Part shown: positions 10,997 to 21,231 of the stretch, piece after piece | Layout of the letters: every line of letters starts with the position of its first letter | Position numbering within the stretch: the first letter of the stretch is position 1 | Assembly (NCBI RefSeq): GCF_000949635.1 | Contig: NZ_BAFN01000001.1 | Span: forward strand, 248,001-312,000 | Length of the DNA: 64,000 bases | Source of the DNA: Candidatus Brocadia sinica JPN1 | GTDB taxonomy: Bacteria; Planctomycetota; Brocadiia; Brocadiales; Brocadiaceae | Direction: 5' to 3' | The notes under the pieces: model-generated | The model's database searches: none | What the model was told of the DNA's origin: nothing | Seen by the model: the letters and a program-made list of their open reading frames with translations, nothing else | Translations under genes and position numbers: made by a program

Positions 10997-11045
10997 AACT
11001 GCTCAATATCAGGTGGTATTTATAATCACCTGATATTGAGCAGTT
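10997..11045. terminator. Long perfect hairpin after acyP
   Basis: Two perfect 19-base arms (10997-11015 and 11027-11045, beginning AACTGCTCAATATC) with an 11-base AT-rich loop occupy nearly all of the gap between acyP and the next gene. There is no T-run. It may terminate in either direction or pause transcription. Confidence 0.65.
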
Positions 11046-11054
11046 GCATTTAAT

Positions 11055-11348
11055 ATGCTTGATATTGTTACTACAAACTCAGGCGTTATTCTATCCGTCA
11101 GAACCCAACCCGGTTCAAGCAAAAACCGCATTATAGGTGAGTACGGGGGACGTTTAAAATTAGCCGTTACTGCAGCCCCGGAAAAAGGGAAGGCAAACAA
11201 GGCCGTAATTGAACTGCTGGCAGATACACTTCATATTAATGAATCGTCTATTCATATTATTTCAGGAGAATCTTCGAGAGATAAGAAATTAATGATCGAG
11301 GGATTAGCCCCTGAAGATTTAAAATCCCTGCTGAATCTTCGATCTTAA
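11055..11348 (+). CDS. YggU/DUF167 family protein
   Basis: A 97-residue small protein of the YggU (DUF167, UPF0235) family, of unknown function. The characteristic core is present: VRTQPGSSKNRIIGEYGGRLKLAVTAAPEKGKANKAVIELLA, followed by VHIISGESSRDKKLMIEG-like strands (read as IHIISGESSRDKKLMIEG, about residues 71-88). The start at ATG 11055 comes just after the 19-base hairpin and has no obvious ribosome binding site. ileS begins 17 bases after its stop, suggesting a two-gene unit. Confidence 0.9.
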   Translation: MLDIVTTNSGVILSVRTQPGSSKNRIIGEYGGRLKLAVTAAPEKGKANKAVIELLADTLHINESSIHIISGESSRDKKLMIEGLAPEDLKSLLNLRS

Positions 11349-11365
11349 GGAAATTATTCACCCCT

Positions 11366-14182
11366 ATGGATTATAAAAATACACTCAACCTGCCTACTAC
11401 TCAATTCCCCATGAAGGCAGATTTGCTGAGAAAAGAACCCGAAATCCAGAAAAAATGGGAAAAGGAGCAACTCTACGAACAAGTTCGCAAGGCACGTGCA
11501 GGCAGAGAAAAATATATCCTACACGATGGCCCCCCTTACCCGACCGGCGAATTACACATCGGTACCGGCTTGAATAAAATATTAAAAGATTTCATTGTGC
11601 GCTTTCACACAATGAAGGGTTATGATGCGCCTTATATCCCTGGCTGGGATTGTCACGGCCTGCCGATTGAACACCGCGTAATGCAGGATGTTGGTGAAGA
11701 AAGGAAAAATTTAACCAAACCAGAAATTCGGAAAAAATGCAAAAAATATGCAGAGAAATTTGTAAAACTCCAAAGAACTCAATTTAAGACGCTGGGGGTA
11801 CTGGGAGACTGGGAACATCCGTACCTGACCTTTGATCCTCAATATGAAGCAGGTATCATTGAGGTATTTGGAAAACTGGTTGAAAAGGGATATGTGTATC
11901 GAAGCAAAAAACCCGTCCACTGGTGTCCCAATGAACTTGGACAAACGACCCTTGCCGAAGCAGAACTTGACTATAGAGAAGAAACTCCCAGTCCATCCAT
12001 TTATGTAAACTTTAAACTCACCGACGGTATCGACAATTTATTCAAAGGTGCAGACAGCAATAATTCGTATATCATGATATGGACAACTACCCCCTGGACA
12101 CTTCCGGCAAACGTTGCAGTCGCCATCCACCCTGAATATGAATATATAGCCATTCGTTATTTGAATCCCAAAACGCAAAAGAAAGAAATTACAATCCTTG
12201 CCGATAAGAGGGCTGAATTAATCATGTCTGCGTTAGGAATCAAGGATTACGAATGCCTCGGCAAGGTACAAGGGCGTTTATTGGAGGGTATAAGATACCG
12301 GCATCCTTTTATAGACAGAATAGGTTCTGTAGTATTGGCAGACTATGTAACCTTATCTGATGGGACGGGCTGTGTTCACACAGCGCCAGGACATGGCCAG
12401 GAAGATTATCTTACCGGCATTAAATATCATTTACCCCTGTTAAGTCCCGTTGATGAAAAGGGTAATTTTACCAAAGAGGCAGGTGAATTTGCCGGGCTCA
12501 ATATCTTAAAAGAAGGAAACGACGCGATAATTAAAAAACTGGAGATGTTAGGGGCGTTGCTTGATAAAAAAGACATTGCTCACTCCTATCCCCATTGTTG
12601 GCGATGTGATGATCCGGTTATTTTCAGGGCAACGGAGCAGTGGTTTGTCAGTCTTGATTATAACAACCTGCGTCAAAGGGTATTGGATGAGATAAAGCGG
12701 ACGAAATGGATACCTTCCTGGGGCGAGAATCGTATGGCAAAGATGATTTCGGAACGCCCTGATTGGTGTATCTCCCGGCAGCGCTCATGGGGTGTGCCAA
12801 TTCCCGCCTTTCATTGTAAAGATTGCCGTCAGGCACATATAAATACAAACACAATCAATTATGTGAGAGACAGATTTGAGAAGGAAGGGGCCGATATCTG
12901 GTTTTATAAGGATGTATCTTATTTTTTACCGTCTGATACGAAATGCTCTCAATGTGGGGGTGACCGGTTCGAAAAAGAAATGGATATCTTCGATGTCTGG
13001 TTCGAGTCTGGATCGAGCCACCATGCTGTTTTACACAAGCGTGCCGAATTATCGTATCCAGCCGACCTTTACCTGGAAGGGACGGACCAACACCGCGGAT
13101 GGTTTCAGCTTTCATTACTTCCATCGGTTGGTGCATGGGATAAGGCGCCTTTCCAATCTGTTTTAACACACGGATTTGTTGTTGATGAACAGGGAAAAAA
13201 GATGTCCAAATCCCGTGGAAATTTCATCTCGGTTGAAGACGCCTTGAAGGAATTTGGCGCTGACGTACTCAGGTTATGGACTTCTTCTCTGGACTATCAA
13301 AATGATATGAGCGTGTCTCGTAATTTAATCATCAGGTGTTCAGATGCTTACAGACGGGTTCGTAACACGTTCAGATATCTGCTCAGCAACCTTTACGATT
13401 TTGATCCAAGGATAAATATCATAGCCTATGAAGGATTACTGGAGATAGACCGCTGGGCATTGCATAAGACACAAGAATTAATTAAGAACGTTACGTCGGC
13501 CTATGAGTCGTTACAGTTTCACCGTGTTTTTCATAATATCTACAATTTTTGTTCGGTGGAAATGAGCGCCTTTTATCTGGATATTTTGAAGGACAGGTCT
13601 TATACCTTTCCAAAAAATTCAAGAGAGCGACGCGCTGCACAGACGGTGATGTATTACATCCTGTTAAACCTTGTTAAATTATCCGCACCGATTATTGTTC
13701 ACACTGCGGAAGAAGTATGGTCAGCAATTATCCATAAGGGTGAGGACGTCTCCAGTATTCATTTGACGACATTTCCAAAAGAAATTCCTGTCTGGACAGA
13801 CAACTCTCTCAACGAAAGATGGGAGAAGCTAATCAACATGAGAACCGATGTGGCAAGGGAACTGGAAAAGATGCGTGCTGCCAAGTTGATAGGCAACTCA
13901 TTGGAGGCATCTGTCAATCTTTATACAGAAAACGAAGACCTCTGGCAATTTCTCAAAAGCTACGAAAAAGACCTTCCGATGATACTTATTGTGTCTGAGG
14001 TAAAACTGGACAGGAATATCACATCCGGAGCGGTGAAGGGGGAATTAACCGGAAATCTCTGGATAGAATGCAGTGTGTCCCAACACAAAAAATGTGAAAG
14101 GTGCTGGAACTTGAGAGAGAGTGTGGGAACCGTTAAGGAACATCCTACCATATGTGCCCGGTGTGTTACCGCACTTCAATAA
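11366..14182 (+). CDS. ileS: Isoleucyl-tRNA synthetase
   Basis: A 938-residue class I aminoacyl-tRNA synthetase charging tRNA-Ile. The HIGH-type motif is in PPYPTGELHIGTGLNKILKD (about residues 56-75) and KMSKS is in GKKMSKSRGN (about 610-619). The editing domain block TTTPWTLPANVAV is present, and a C-terminal zinc finger CERCWN...CARC (about 911-935) identifies the bacterial IleRS type that retains it. Length is standard. It is the last gene of the housekeeping block before the secreted-protein region. Confidence 0.98.
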   Translation: MDYKNTLNLPTTQFPMKADLLRKEPEIQKKWEKEQLYEQVRKARAGREKYILHDGPPYPTGELHIGTGLNKILKDFIVRFHTMKGYDAPYIPGWDCHGLPIEHRVMQDVGEERKNLTKPEIRKKCKKYAEKFVKLQRTQFKTLGVLGDWEHPYLTFDPQYEAGIIEVFGKLVEKGYVYRSKKPVHWCPNELGQTTLAEAELDYREETPSPSIYVNFKLTDGIDNLFKGADSNNSYIMIWTTTPWTLPANVAVAIHPEYEYIAIRYLNPKTQKKEITILADKRAELIMSALGIKDYECLGKVQGRLLEGIRYRHPFIDRIGSVVLADYVTLSDGTGCVHTAPGHGQEDYLTGIKYHLPLLSPVDEKGNFTKEAGEFAGLNILKEGNDAIIKKLEMLGALLDKKDIAHSYPHCWRCDDPVIFRATEQWFVSLDYNNLRQRVLDEIKRTKWIPSWGENRMAKMISERPDWCISRQRSWGVPIPAFHCKDCRQAHINTNTINYVRDRFEKEGADIWFYKDVSYFLPSDTKCSQCGGDRFEKEMDIFDVWFESGSSHHAVLHKRAELSYPADLYLEGTDQHRGWFQLSLLPSVGAWDKAPFQSVLTHGFVVDEQGKKMSKSRGNFISVEDALKEFGADVLRLWTSSLDYQNDMSVSRNLIIRCSDAYRRVRNTFRYLLSNLYDFDPRINIIAYEGLLEIDRWALHKTQELIKNVTSAYESLQFHRVFHNIYNFCSVEMSAFYLDILKDRSYTFPKNSRERRAAQTVMYYILLNLVKLSAPIIVHTAEEVWSAIIHKGEDVSSIHLTTFPKEIPVWTDNSLNERWEKLINMRTDVARELEKMRAAKLIGNSLEASVNLYTENEDLWQFLKSYEKDLPMILIVSEVKLDRNITSGAVKGELTGNLWIECSVSQHKKCERCWNLRESVGTVKEHPTICARCVTALQ

Positions 14183-14692
14183 TTTTCAAAGATTAAGCTT
14201 CAGCCTTCGTTTTCTCTAAAAAATCTTACCTGAGTATTATCATGATTCTTATACGCCATCTAATAAGAATTAGCCTAACAGTGTTGTAAAAACAACCTTT
14301 TTGTGTCATATTACCATAGACCGAAACAACATCTCTCTGTAATAATTTAGTTTCTTTGTAACATTTTCCCGTTTGAAAATTATCTTTAAATAAACTGCCA
14401 CCGCTTGTTCCCAAACTCCTGTTTGGGAACACAATTACAGAGAAACTGAGTTTCTCATCCAGTACGCTCCCAAACAGAAGTTTGGGAGCGGGCAGCTAAA
14501 AAATTAGGTTTTACCGCTTGTGTGCGTGAACTTCAGTTCGCAGGACATCGACATAAATGTCGTGCTACATGTCCCGACTTGCTCGAATCAGGATGTTTTT
14601 CAAAAAACTAAATGTTTCCATTTCTTTTTGTCACCTCGCTTACCGGGTTGAATCATGTAATATTTTGAAAATGTAAGAAAGGTGGTAAAACT
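14183..14692. other. Gap with short palindromic repeats
   Basis: No gene is seen in these 510 bases. There are two related hairpins: GTTCCCAAAC/GTTTGGGAAC (14407-14430) and CGCTCCCAAAC/GTTTGGGAGCG (14465-14490). A GTGAACTTCAGTTCGC palindrome-like unit follows near 14525, a variant of which recurs near 21269. Part of the region (CTAACAGTGTTG...TGTGTCAT near 14275) matches the region before the paralogous gene at 17577, so it is the remains of a shared upstream region. Confidence 0.55.
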
Positions 14693-16048
14693 ATGAAAAA
14701 CACCTCTTTTATCCCTGTCTATTGTTTGATAATTATTTGCAGCATTTTCGGTTTATGGATAAATTTGGCATTTGCCACGCCATTACCGGTGGTTGCGACG
14801 ACGTGTGAAGCAACGGATGTAACATCAAACTCGGCAACCTTGCATGGGAAAGTTGGTAATTATACCGGAGATCCCGTCCAACTAACAATATGGTTTATGT
14901 ATGGGACGGCTCGTGACAATTACAGTGATACATCTACATCTGCAACACAAATTGTGAGCGGAGGTACCACAATACCGGTGGGCATTGGCATAAGTGGGTT
15001 GTCTCCTAACACAACTTATTATTATAGGATTGTAGAACAGTCTAATGAGTTTGGCGAGTCCATGGGAAGGGAAAAATCTTTTACTACATTATCAGCGACA
15101 CCCACAGTAACAGTTACACCAACACCATTTCCAACCTCTAATTGTACTATACCTGGCAGGGTGATAAATGCAATAACGAAAAAAGGTATTAAAAATGCAT
15201 GGATTAGTGGTACTAGTTCCTATGTAGCTACCACTGATGCGGATGGTTATTATAGTTGGTACGATGACAATGAGTCACGTCTTGAATTATGTTGTGGAGG
15301 TGCTTATACTCTTACTGCATCAGCAGATGGTTACAAATCGTTATCGCAACTTATTGACATAGAGCCTTGTAGTCCTCGAACATTAGATTTTGAGTTACAA
15401 CCCATTACAACACCTACTCCAATAGTAACACCAACACCATGGCTGATAACAGAGGATGCAACAAATATAACATCAAACTCGGCAACCCTTAATGCAACAG
15501 TCCCTTTGGTAGTAGGATATATATATTTTGAATACGGTACTGTAAGCGGTTCGTATGCCAGTTCTGTAGATGCTGTAAGGGAAGATATATCAGATAAGGT
15601 GAATGCAAACATAATCGGATTATCACCAGCAACGACTTATTACAATAGAGTAGTTGTATTCGAGAAGCCACCGGGTGGTTACACATATGGAAATGAAAAA
15701 TCCTTTACTACGTTAGCTGCAACGCCTACAGTAACACCTACGCCTGTATGCGAAGCTGAAACTATAGAGGCATTTCCCAAAACACTGAAACTCAGGAAGG
15801 AAGAGAGTGGTAACATGACGGTAACGGTGACGAGCAGCGAAGGTTGCCCGGTTGCGGGTGAAACGGTAACGTCGAAGATTAAGTCTGGTAAGAAGCGTAT
15901 ATCGATCTCACCGCAAAGTACGGATACGAACGTTAACGGCCAGGCCATATTTACGATTACGGCTACGAAGAAGACCGGTAACGCAAAGGTCAAATTCGAG
16001 ACCACCAGTGGATTGAAGACAACGGTAACTGTGAAGGTGAGAAGATAA
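14693..16048 (+). CDS. Secreted Fn3/Ig-like multidomain protein
   Basis: A 451-residue exported protein with an N-terminal signal peptide (hydrophobic about residues 8-28, ending AFA). Two fibronectin-III-like modules with SNSATL and LSPATTYY-type strands lie at about 38-135 and 245-340. Between them is a carboxypeptidase-regulatory-like module (PGRVINAITKKGIKNAWISG), and a bacterial Ig-like group 1 domain (about 360-451) contains TDTNVNGQAIFTITA. Modules are joined by Thr-Pro linkers. AGAAAGGTGG precedes the start. No catalytic motif is visible; an adhesive or cell-surface role is inference. A shorter paralog follows at 17577 and a third remnant at 20952. Confidence 0.75.
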   Translation: MKNTSFIPVYCLIIICSIFGLWINLAFATPLPVVATTCEATDVTSNSATLHGKVGNYTGDPVQLTIWFMYGTARDNYSDTSTSATQIVSGGTTIPVGIGISGLSPNTTYYYRIVEQSNEFGESMGREKSFTTLSATPTVTVTPTPFPTSNCTIPGRVINAITKKGIKNAWISGTSSYVATTDADGYYSWYDDNESRLELCCGGAYTLTASADGYKSLSQLIDIEPCSPRTLDFELQPITTPTPIVTPTPWLITEDATNITSNSATLNATVPLVVGYIYFEYGTVSGSYASSVDAVREDISDKVNANIIGLSPATTYYNRVVVFEKPPGGYTYGNEKSFTTLAATPTVTPTPVCEAETIEAFPKTLKLRKEESGNMTVTVTSSEGCPVAGETVTSKIKSGKKRISISPQSTDTNVNGQAIFTITATKKTGNAKVKFETTSGLKTTVTVKVRR

Positions 16049-16148
16049 CAACACGTGACATTTCAAAAAATAACGACGAAAATAACTAAAAGAAAATCTG
16101 AGTTTGAAGAATTAACAAAATCCATTTAAGTTATCTGATGAAAAGCTA

Positions 16149-17293
16149 GTGCTTAATTGCATAAATTCCTTATAGTATTTCTTAATTGCGAACCCTTGAC
16201 TTCCCTCTTACGCCATACGAAAGGTTTGGCATTGGGCTGATAAGCTTCAATGAATGCCTCGATTGCAGACCTCAACTGCTCAATACTTTTGAAGCCGGCG
16301 TTCTTCAAAGCTTTTCTCGAAAGAATGCCAAACCATATTTCCACCTGATTGAGCCAACTTGCAGAAGTCGGAGTAAAATGGAATTTAACATTCGGGTGTA
16401 CTGCCAACCATTTCTCATTTCGCTTGTGAATACAGTAGTTGTCGAGAATGACATGGATTTCTTTCTTATCGCTATCCGGCAAATCCAAAAGCAGTTGATC
16501 CATGAATGCCAGAAATTCCACTCGTCTTTTTAATTCCGTTGTTTGCGCATGAATAGTTCCTGTTGCCACATTGAGAGCTGCAAACAGATTCAGTATCCCA
16601 TGACGCTTATAGGCGCTTTTGAGGCCACGCACGATTTTTCTGTTACTTGTACATACATAGCCTGTGGCCCGCTCCAAAGCTTGAATGCTTGGCTTTTCGT
16701 CGACAGAAATCACTATGGCATTCTCCGGTGGGGACAGGTATAGGCCTACTATATTAGCTGCTTTGGGTGCAAATTCTGGGTCAGTACTCACACACCAGCT
16801 TCTTTGCCGTGCAAGGCAAATGCCTTCCTTTCGGAGAACACGCCAGACGGCATCGTCTGATGCTCCCAAATGCTTTGCAAGAGAGGGACCGTCCCAACTT
16901 GCCTGTCCTTTTGGCGACACAAGCTCCAATGTCTTCAAAACCTGATTGCGAAACTCCTTATCATATTTCGGGGGTTTGCCGGAACGAGGCAGATCATACA
17001 AGCCTTTAATCCCGTTTGCGATAAATCGGTCACGCCATTCAATAACAGTATTTTGGGATATCCCAAGAGCAGTGGCCACCTTATTCACCTGCTCTCCGTC
17101 AAGTAACATGTTAATGATTTTAGCTCGTTCAACAAGCCGCCACTCTATACTCCGACTGTTGGCCCATTCGGCAAGAGTCTGCCGGTCTTTCTCAGAATAG
17201 CAAGGTATTGGTGCTTTTCTTGGCATTGTAGACCCCTTCACAAAGAAACAAATCGGAGTCTACTATATTTAAATTATTTTTGCAAGTAAGCAC
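16149..17293 (-). mobile_element. IS630-family insertion sequence with TA duplication
   Basis: An 1145-base element carrying one transposase gene. Its ends are inverted repeats, GTGCTTAATTGCA at the left and TGCAAGTAAGCAC at the right (one mismatch). Both ends abut a TA dinucleotide (16147-16148 and 17294-17295), the target duplication expected for IS630/Tc1-mariner elements. Removing it restores AAAAGCTAGCTTAAC. It separates two paralogous secreted-protein genes. Confidence 0.85.
16153..17226 (-). CDS. IS630-family transposase
   Basis: A 357-residue DDE transposase with an N-terminal helix-turn-helix region (VATALGISQNTVIEWRDRF, about residues 51-69) and a winged-helix part. Catalytic residues are in VISVDEKPSIQA (first Asp), HVILDNYCIHK (second Asp) and ASWLNQVEIWFG (Glu), the typical IS630 set. 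The start is ATG 17226 because GAAGGGG lies 6 bases upstream; a slightly longer frame begins 15 bases earlier. The gene appears intact and could still be active. Its 3' end lies 4 bases inside the element boundary. Confidence 0.93.
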   Translation of the reverse strand: MPRKAPIPCYSEKDRQTLAEWANSRSIEWRLVERAKIINMLLDGEQVNKVATALGISQNTVIEWRDRFIANGIKGLYDLPRSGKPPKYDKEFRNQVLKTLELVSPKGQASWDGPSLAKHLGASDDAVWRVLRKEGICLARQRSWCVSTDPEFAPKAANIVGLYLSPPENAIVISVDEKPSIQALERATGYVCTSNRKIVRGLKSAYKRHGILNLFAALNVATGTIHAQTTELKRRVEFLAFMDQLLLDLPDSDKKEIHVILDNYCIHKRNEKWLAVHPNVKFHFTPTSASWLNQVEIWFGILSRKALKNAGFKSIEQLRSAIEAFIEAYQPNAKPFVWRKREVKGSQLRNTIRNLCN

Positions 17294-17576
17294 TAGCTTA
17301 ACAGTGTTGACAAAATGGCTTCTCTGTGTCATTAATGCAAAATAAGCTATTAATATTTATTTTGCAATGACTAATAATGCGTAATACGCCTTTAGGGAAA
17401 AATTAAAAATAGTTTTTTTGCATACATTTTGAAATCAAATTGTGGTAAGATGCGATCTATTCCTGACATATTCAAGAACAAGAGTCTGAAGTTTTATTAA
17501 GCATATTTTCAAGCTATTTCTAAAGCTTCTTGAGCATTGCAAGAAATTTTGAAAATTTAAAGGAGGCTGTAAAATT

Positions 17577-18317
17577 ATGAAAAACACATCTTTTGTTATT
17601 GCCTATTGTTTGTTAATTACTTGCAGCATTTTCATTTTATATTCAAATTTAACATTTGCAGAAGCAACACCTATGGTTACAGCTACACCAGTAACAACAC
17701 CAACACCGCAAAGTGTAATAACACGTGAAGCAACGAATATAACTTCGAATTCGGCAACTTTGAATGCTACTGTCTATTTTGGTGCAATCCAAAGCATGTT
17801 TTTTGAATATGGTACTGCGAGCGGGTCGTACACCAACTCTGTGGGTGCTGTAAGAGAAGATACCTCAGAGAAGGTGAGTGCAGACATAAGCGGATTATTG
17901 CCCGCAACTACTTACTATGATAGAATAGTTGTAGTGACCAAGCCTCCTCCAGATACAGGATACACGTATGGAAATGAAGAATCCTTTACTACGTTAGCAG
18001 CAACACCTACGCCTGAATGTGAAGCTGAGTCTATAGAAGCATTTCCGAAAACGCTGAAACTCCAGAAGGATGAGAGCGGTGATGTAACGGTAACGGTAAC
18101 ATGTGCAGACAGTTCACCGGTTGTGGGTGAAACCGTAACGGCTAAGATTAAATCAGGTAAGAAGCGTATATTAATCTCACCGCAAAGTACGGATACGAAC
18201 GTTAACGGCCAGGCCATATTTACTATTACAGCCACGAAGAAGACCGGTAACGCAAAGGTCAAATTCGAAACCGCCAGTGGCTTGAAGGCGACAGTAACCG
18301 TGAAGGTGAGAAAATAA
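17577..18317 (+). CDS. Secreted Fn3/Ig-like protein, short paralog
   Basis: A 246-residue exported protein with a signal peptide nearly identical to that of the gene at 14693 (MKNTSF start, cleavage after FAEA). It contains one fibronectin-III-like module (about residues 48-140, ITSNSATLNATV to SFTTLAA) and the same C-terminal Ig-like group 1 domain (about 150-246, with TDTNVNGQAIFTITATKK). It lacks the first Fn3 and the regulatory-like module of the longer paralog. A good AAAGGAGG site precedes ATG 17577. The upstream 280 bases are partly homologous to those before 14693, so the pair arose by duplication. Confidence 0.75.
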   Translation: MKNTSFVIAYCLLITCSIFILYSNLTFAEATPMVTATPVTTPTPQSVITREATNITSNSATLNATVYFGAIQSMFFEYGTASGSYTNSVGAVREDTSEKVSADISGLLPATTYYDRIVVVTKPPPDTGYTYGNEESFTTLAATPTPECEAESIEAFPKTLKLQKDESGDVTVTVTCADSSPVVGETVTAKIKSGKKRILISPQSTDTNVNGQAIFTITATKKTGNAKVKFETASGLKATVTVKVRK

Positions 18318-18436
18318 TGATGCAAGCCATACCGAAAACAGCGAAAAGGATTTTAGGAAGAAAATCCTTTTGAAACATTAAAGAAACTTGGGGTTATGGA
18401 TAAGGATTTTGTAGCAAAATTATGTGTCTTTCGTAT

Positions 18437-19666
18437 TTAAGTTGAAAGCTTAGGGTCAAGAAGTCCGCAATGTTGATGAATCTTGAGTAAGAAGTATTTG
18501 ACGTCTCGATAACCGTATGCCATGCGCTTGAACCTCTTTATTTTGTTATTGATTCCTTCTGATATAGCAGACGTTATTTTGCAAACAAAATAGTTCAGAA
18601 CATAATGCCTCTTCCGGAAAAATTTGTATCCTAGCTCTACAAATGATGCTATCCCAGACCTTATTGCTGTCCCTATCCACGCCCTCAGATTTGCATATGC
18701 TACCCTTCGATTACTTGCTACATAAAGAGAAAGAAACTGCTCCTTTAAAAGCATTGCCTTATATACCTTCTCATTGAGCGTTGAGAGTTTATCTAAAATG
18801 TCCTTCTGCTTATTTGTAACCTTATTTTGCATCAATATAAACCTCTTGTTGCAATGAAGAATTCGACTCAAGTCTTCCTGGTTTTGTTGCCTGGCTTTTC
18901 TGAGTTCTTCCTTCCTTACCGCATCTACTGCCTCATTGAGATACTTCTTTACATGAAAATGATCCAATACTATCAAGGCATTCTTCAAATGCTCTTTCGT
19001 AGACGTAAGAAAACCCTTTGCTCCATCACTTGCCATTGCCTTTATCCTCTTACAACCTTCCTTGCCTATCTTACGATAAAATTTATCCAGCGTTGTCTTG
19101 CCCCGTCCATCGTGATTCCAAATCACCTTGCGCTTTTCCACATCAACAACATTGGTAACATACTTGTGCCACTTCTGCCATGCAACCTCATCCACACTCA
19201 TATGACGCGGCGCCTTCACTTTCTCAATTCTCTCCAGTGATAACTCCTCTAACATCTCCTTATCTATCCGGTACACCGTCTCATCGTCTATTCCAAGAAA
19301 CCATCCTGCTTCCTTATTTGTCGTTATTGAGGTCAGTCGATACACCTGTTCCACAAAACGCTTCGTAAATCTCCCCCTTATCCACTCGTGCTCCTCTACC
19401 CGAATACTCCCATCTTCAAGGCACATCGATTTCCTCTTCGGTACGTGCAAATATACCCTCCTACTACTCATCGGTAGGTCTTCTACTGTTATTCTTCCCA
19501 CACTATGCACTGCCGTATTGTGCACTTTACCGCAACCTGAACATACACTCGTTCTTTCTTCCTCTTGCTCCAATAAAAACTCTATACTGCTTTCCGTGCT
19601 GGATATCATATGCGTTACTTTAAATCCTGGAATTCGTAATAATTCTGTGATAGTATCTAACCGCAT
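18437..19666 (-). CDS. ISL3-family transposase
   Basis: A 409-residue transposase. It has an N-terminal zinc ribbon (CSGCGKVHN, about residues 42-50), a helix-turn-helix region with KEAGWFLGIDDETVYRI, and a DDE core with MSVDEVAWQKW (first Asp), ASDGAKGFL (second Asp) and SEGINNKIKRFKRMAYGYRD (Glu). This is the ISL3 pattern. The reading frame is intact. I could not fix the element's terminal repeats; the ends probably lie near 18390 and 19770. The insertion separates the paralog at 17577 from the truncated gene at 19861. Confidence 0.9.
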   Translation of the reverse strand: MRLDTITELLRIPGFKVTHMISSTESSIEFLLEQEEERTSVCSGCGKVHNTAVHSVGRITVEDLPMSSRRVYLHVPKRKSMCLEDGSIRVEEHEWIRGRFTKRFVEQVYRLTSITTNKEAGWFLGIDDETVYRIDKEMLEELSLERIEKVKAPRHMSVDEVAWQKWHKYVTNVVDVEKRKVIWNHDGRGKTTLDKFYRKIGKEGCKRIKAMASDGAKGFLTSTKEHLKNALIVLDHFHVKKYLNEAVDAVRKEELRKARQQNQEDLSRILHCNKRFILMQNKVTNKQKDILDKLSTLNEKVYKAMLLKEQFLSLYVASNRRVAYANLRAWIGTAIRSGIASFVELGYKFFRKRHYVLNYFVCKITSAISEGINNKIKRFKRMAYGYRDVKYFLLKIHQHCGLLDPKLST

Positions 19667-19860
19667 CGAATTTCTCCTCGTGTAGTATGATCTTATCTCT
19701 CATAAAACCATATTACATACGGATGAAATTCGATGCTATCCTTTTACTCTCATCTTTTACCCTATCTTCCCTACTTATATTTTCCTGTCTTCAACTTTTT
19801 TACGAATGAACCAAATTTTATAGGATAGTAGATAAAAGAGCAGAGACGCAAAAGGAGGCA

Positions 19861-20742
19861 TTGGAAGCTGGGGAATCAGGCGATGTAAAAATAGATAGGA
19901 ATGAAATAAATAGCTATGAAATAGTACCCATGCCAGATTGCAGTGATAATTCACATCGCACTCAAGGGATATGGTATTATGTAACTGATATAAAAAATGA
20001 TGTAAATAATCCTTATGGTCAGTATTATCCCAGAAGTGAGAATAGATTTGCTATTGATTGTATGATGAATGTTCATACTTCTGGTTTGTTTACAGGAAGT
20101 GCAAACCAATGGATATATACACCATGTCATGGTCCATTTAGTTTAAGTCTTGAGGTGGTTGGGGTTTACGGAGACTGTGTATCTTGGGGAGATAAAAAGA
20201 TTTATGTTTATGATTGGGCACGAAATGCTAATTGTGACAGCCCAGGATTTAAACTAATTGGAAGTTTATCCACCATGGGAGATTATAAAACCTCTATAGA
20301 TGATGGATTTGGAAATACACAAACATATATTCATGTCATAAATTCTACTAGGTATCTTCCTTCCACGCAAAAATGGATTAATGAGGTTTATTTTTTTAAT
20401 TATGCTACTCCAGCGGGAAGCTGGGATTTAAAATATTCGTATGAATATCCCGATTATGATCTGCTTGGTTATACGTGGTGTGACGGCAATTATCATTCTT
20501 GGGGTAATTCCAGTTGGGCGGGAGTCATGGAGTGGTCTCATTCTACTGAAAACCCACTTCCACTAAAAGAAGTCGCTTTTAAAGATCTTAAACGTATATT
20601 TAACAATTATATTCAGAGCTTAAATAGTTCAATAAGAGCCTTCAAACAAGATTTAATTCCTCAGGGAAATGTAAATAGGAATTATATTGCGTGGACATCG
20701 TATTACACATGGCGTTGCGATTCATCACTTAATCAAGATTGA
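19861..20742 (+). pseudogene. 5'-truncated gene for an unknown exported-type protein
   Basis: The open frame runs back to about 19810, next to the ISL3 element, and offers only a TTG start at 19861. It has no signal peptide although the content looks extracellular: Tyr/Trp/Asn-rich strands, several Cys, and many aromatic repeats such as YEYPDYDLLGYTW. I therefore take it as the 3' 293 codons of a larger gene cut by the insertion. I do not recognise a family. The C-terminal part (about 235-270) is helical. A terminator follows at 20823. It could still be expressed from a promoter within the IS. Confidence 0.5.
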
Positions 20743-20822
20743 AAAAATATGTGAGATACAAAGACCGCTATAAAGTGAGGTGTATGTAAATACACAAGAA
20801 TGAAATTGTGCCTGATGTTGAG

Positions 20823-20862
20823 AGAGCCTTCTGTATCGGCGGAAGGCTCTTTTATTTTATTA
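20823..20862 (+). terminator. Intrinsic terminator
   Basis: Arms AGAGCCTTC and GAAGGCTCT (20823-20831, 20842-20850) with a 10-base loop are followed by TTTATTTTATT. A classical terminator about 80 bases after the truncated gene. Confidence 0.85.
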
Positions 20863-20951
20863 GAAAGAAGTTATAAGCCAAACTTAATTTCTAGTGGTTC
20901 TGTAAACAAACTAAATGAGCAATAAAAAATATAAACATTATAATCAAATCG

Positions 20952-21095
20952 ATCTTACCGCAAATTGCAGATACGGACGTTAACGGCCAGGCAGTGTTTA
21001 CGATTACAGTTACGAAGAAGAGCGGTAACGCAAAGGTCAAATTCAAAACCGCCGGTGGATTGAAGACGACAGTAATCGTGAAGGTAAGAAGATAA
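20952..21095 (+). pseudogene. Remnant of a third Fn3/Ig-like paralog
   Basis: A frame ending TAA at 21095 translates to about 47 residues, with TDVNGQAVFTITVTKKSGNA and a terminal VKVRR, clearly the last Ig-like strand set of the genes at 14693 and 17577. It has no start codon context and its 5' side is AT-rich junk. The sequence after the stop (AATGCAATCCACGCC...) also matches that after the paralog at 17577. It shows that at least three tandem copies once existed. Confidence 0.8.
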
Positions 21096-21144
21096 TAATG
21101 CAATCCACGCCAAGAGGCAGCAAAAGGATAACTGCAAGTTGAGT

Positions 21145-21231
21145 AAGGGTGGATTAAGCAAAGCGAATTCACCATTGAGGAAAACATGGAAGGTGGATTC
21201 GGCGCAAAAAACTGCGCCTTAATCCACCCTT
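21145..21231. repeat. Inverted repeat AAGGGTGGATTAAG
   Basis: Perfect 14-base arms (21145-21158 and 21218-21231) enclose about 59 bases that include a second small hairpin, GGCGCA/TGCGCC (21201-21218). It looks like a small miniature element or dispersed palindromic repeat. It lies just after the Fn3/Ig remnant. Confidence 0.55.
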
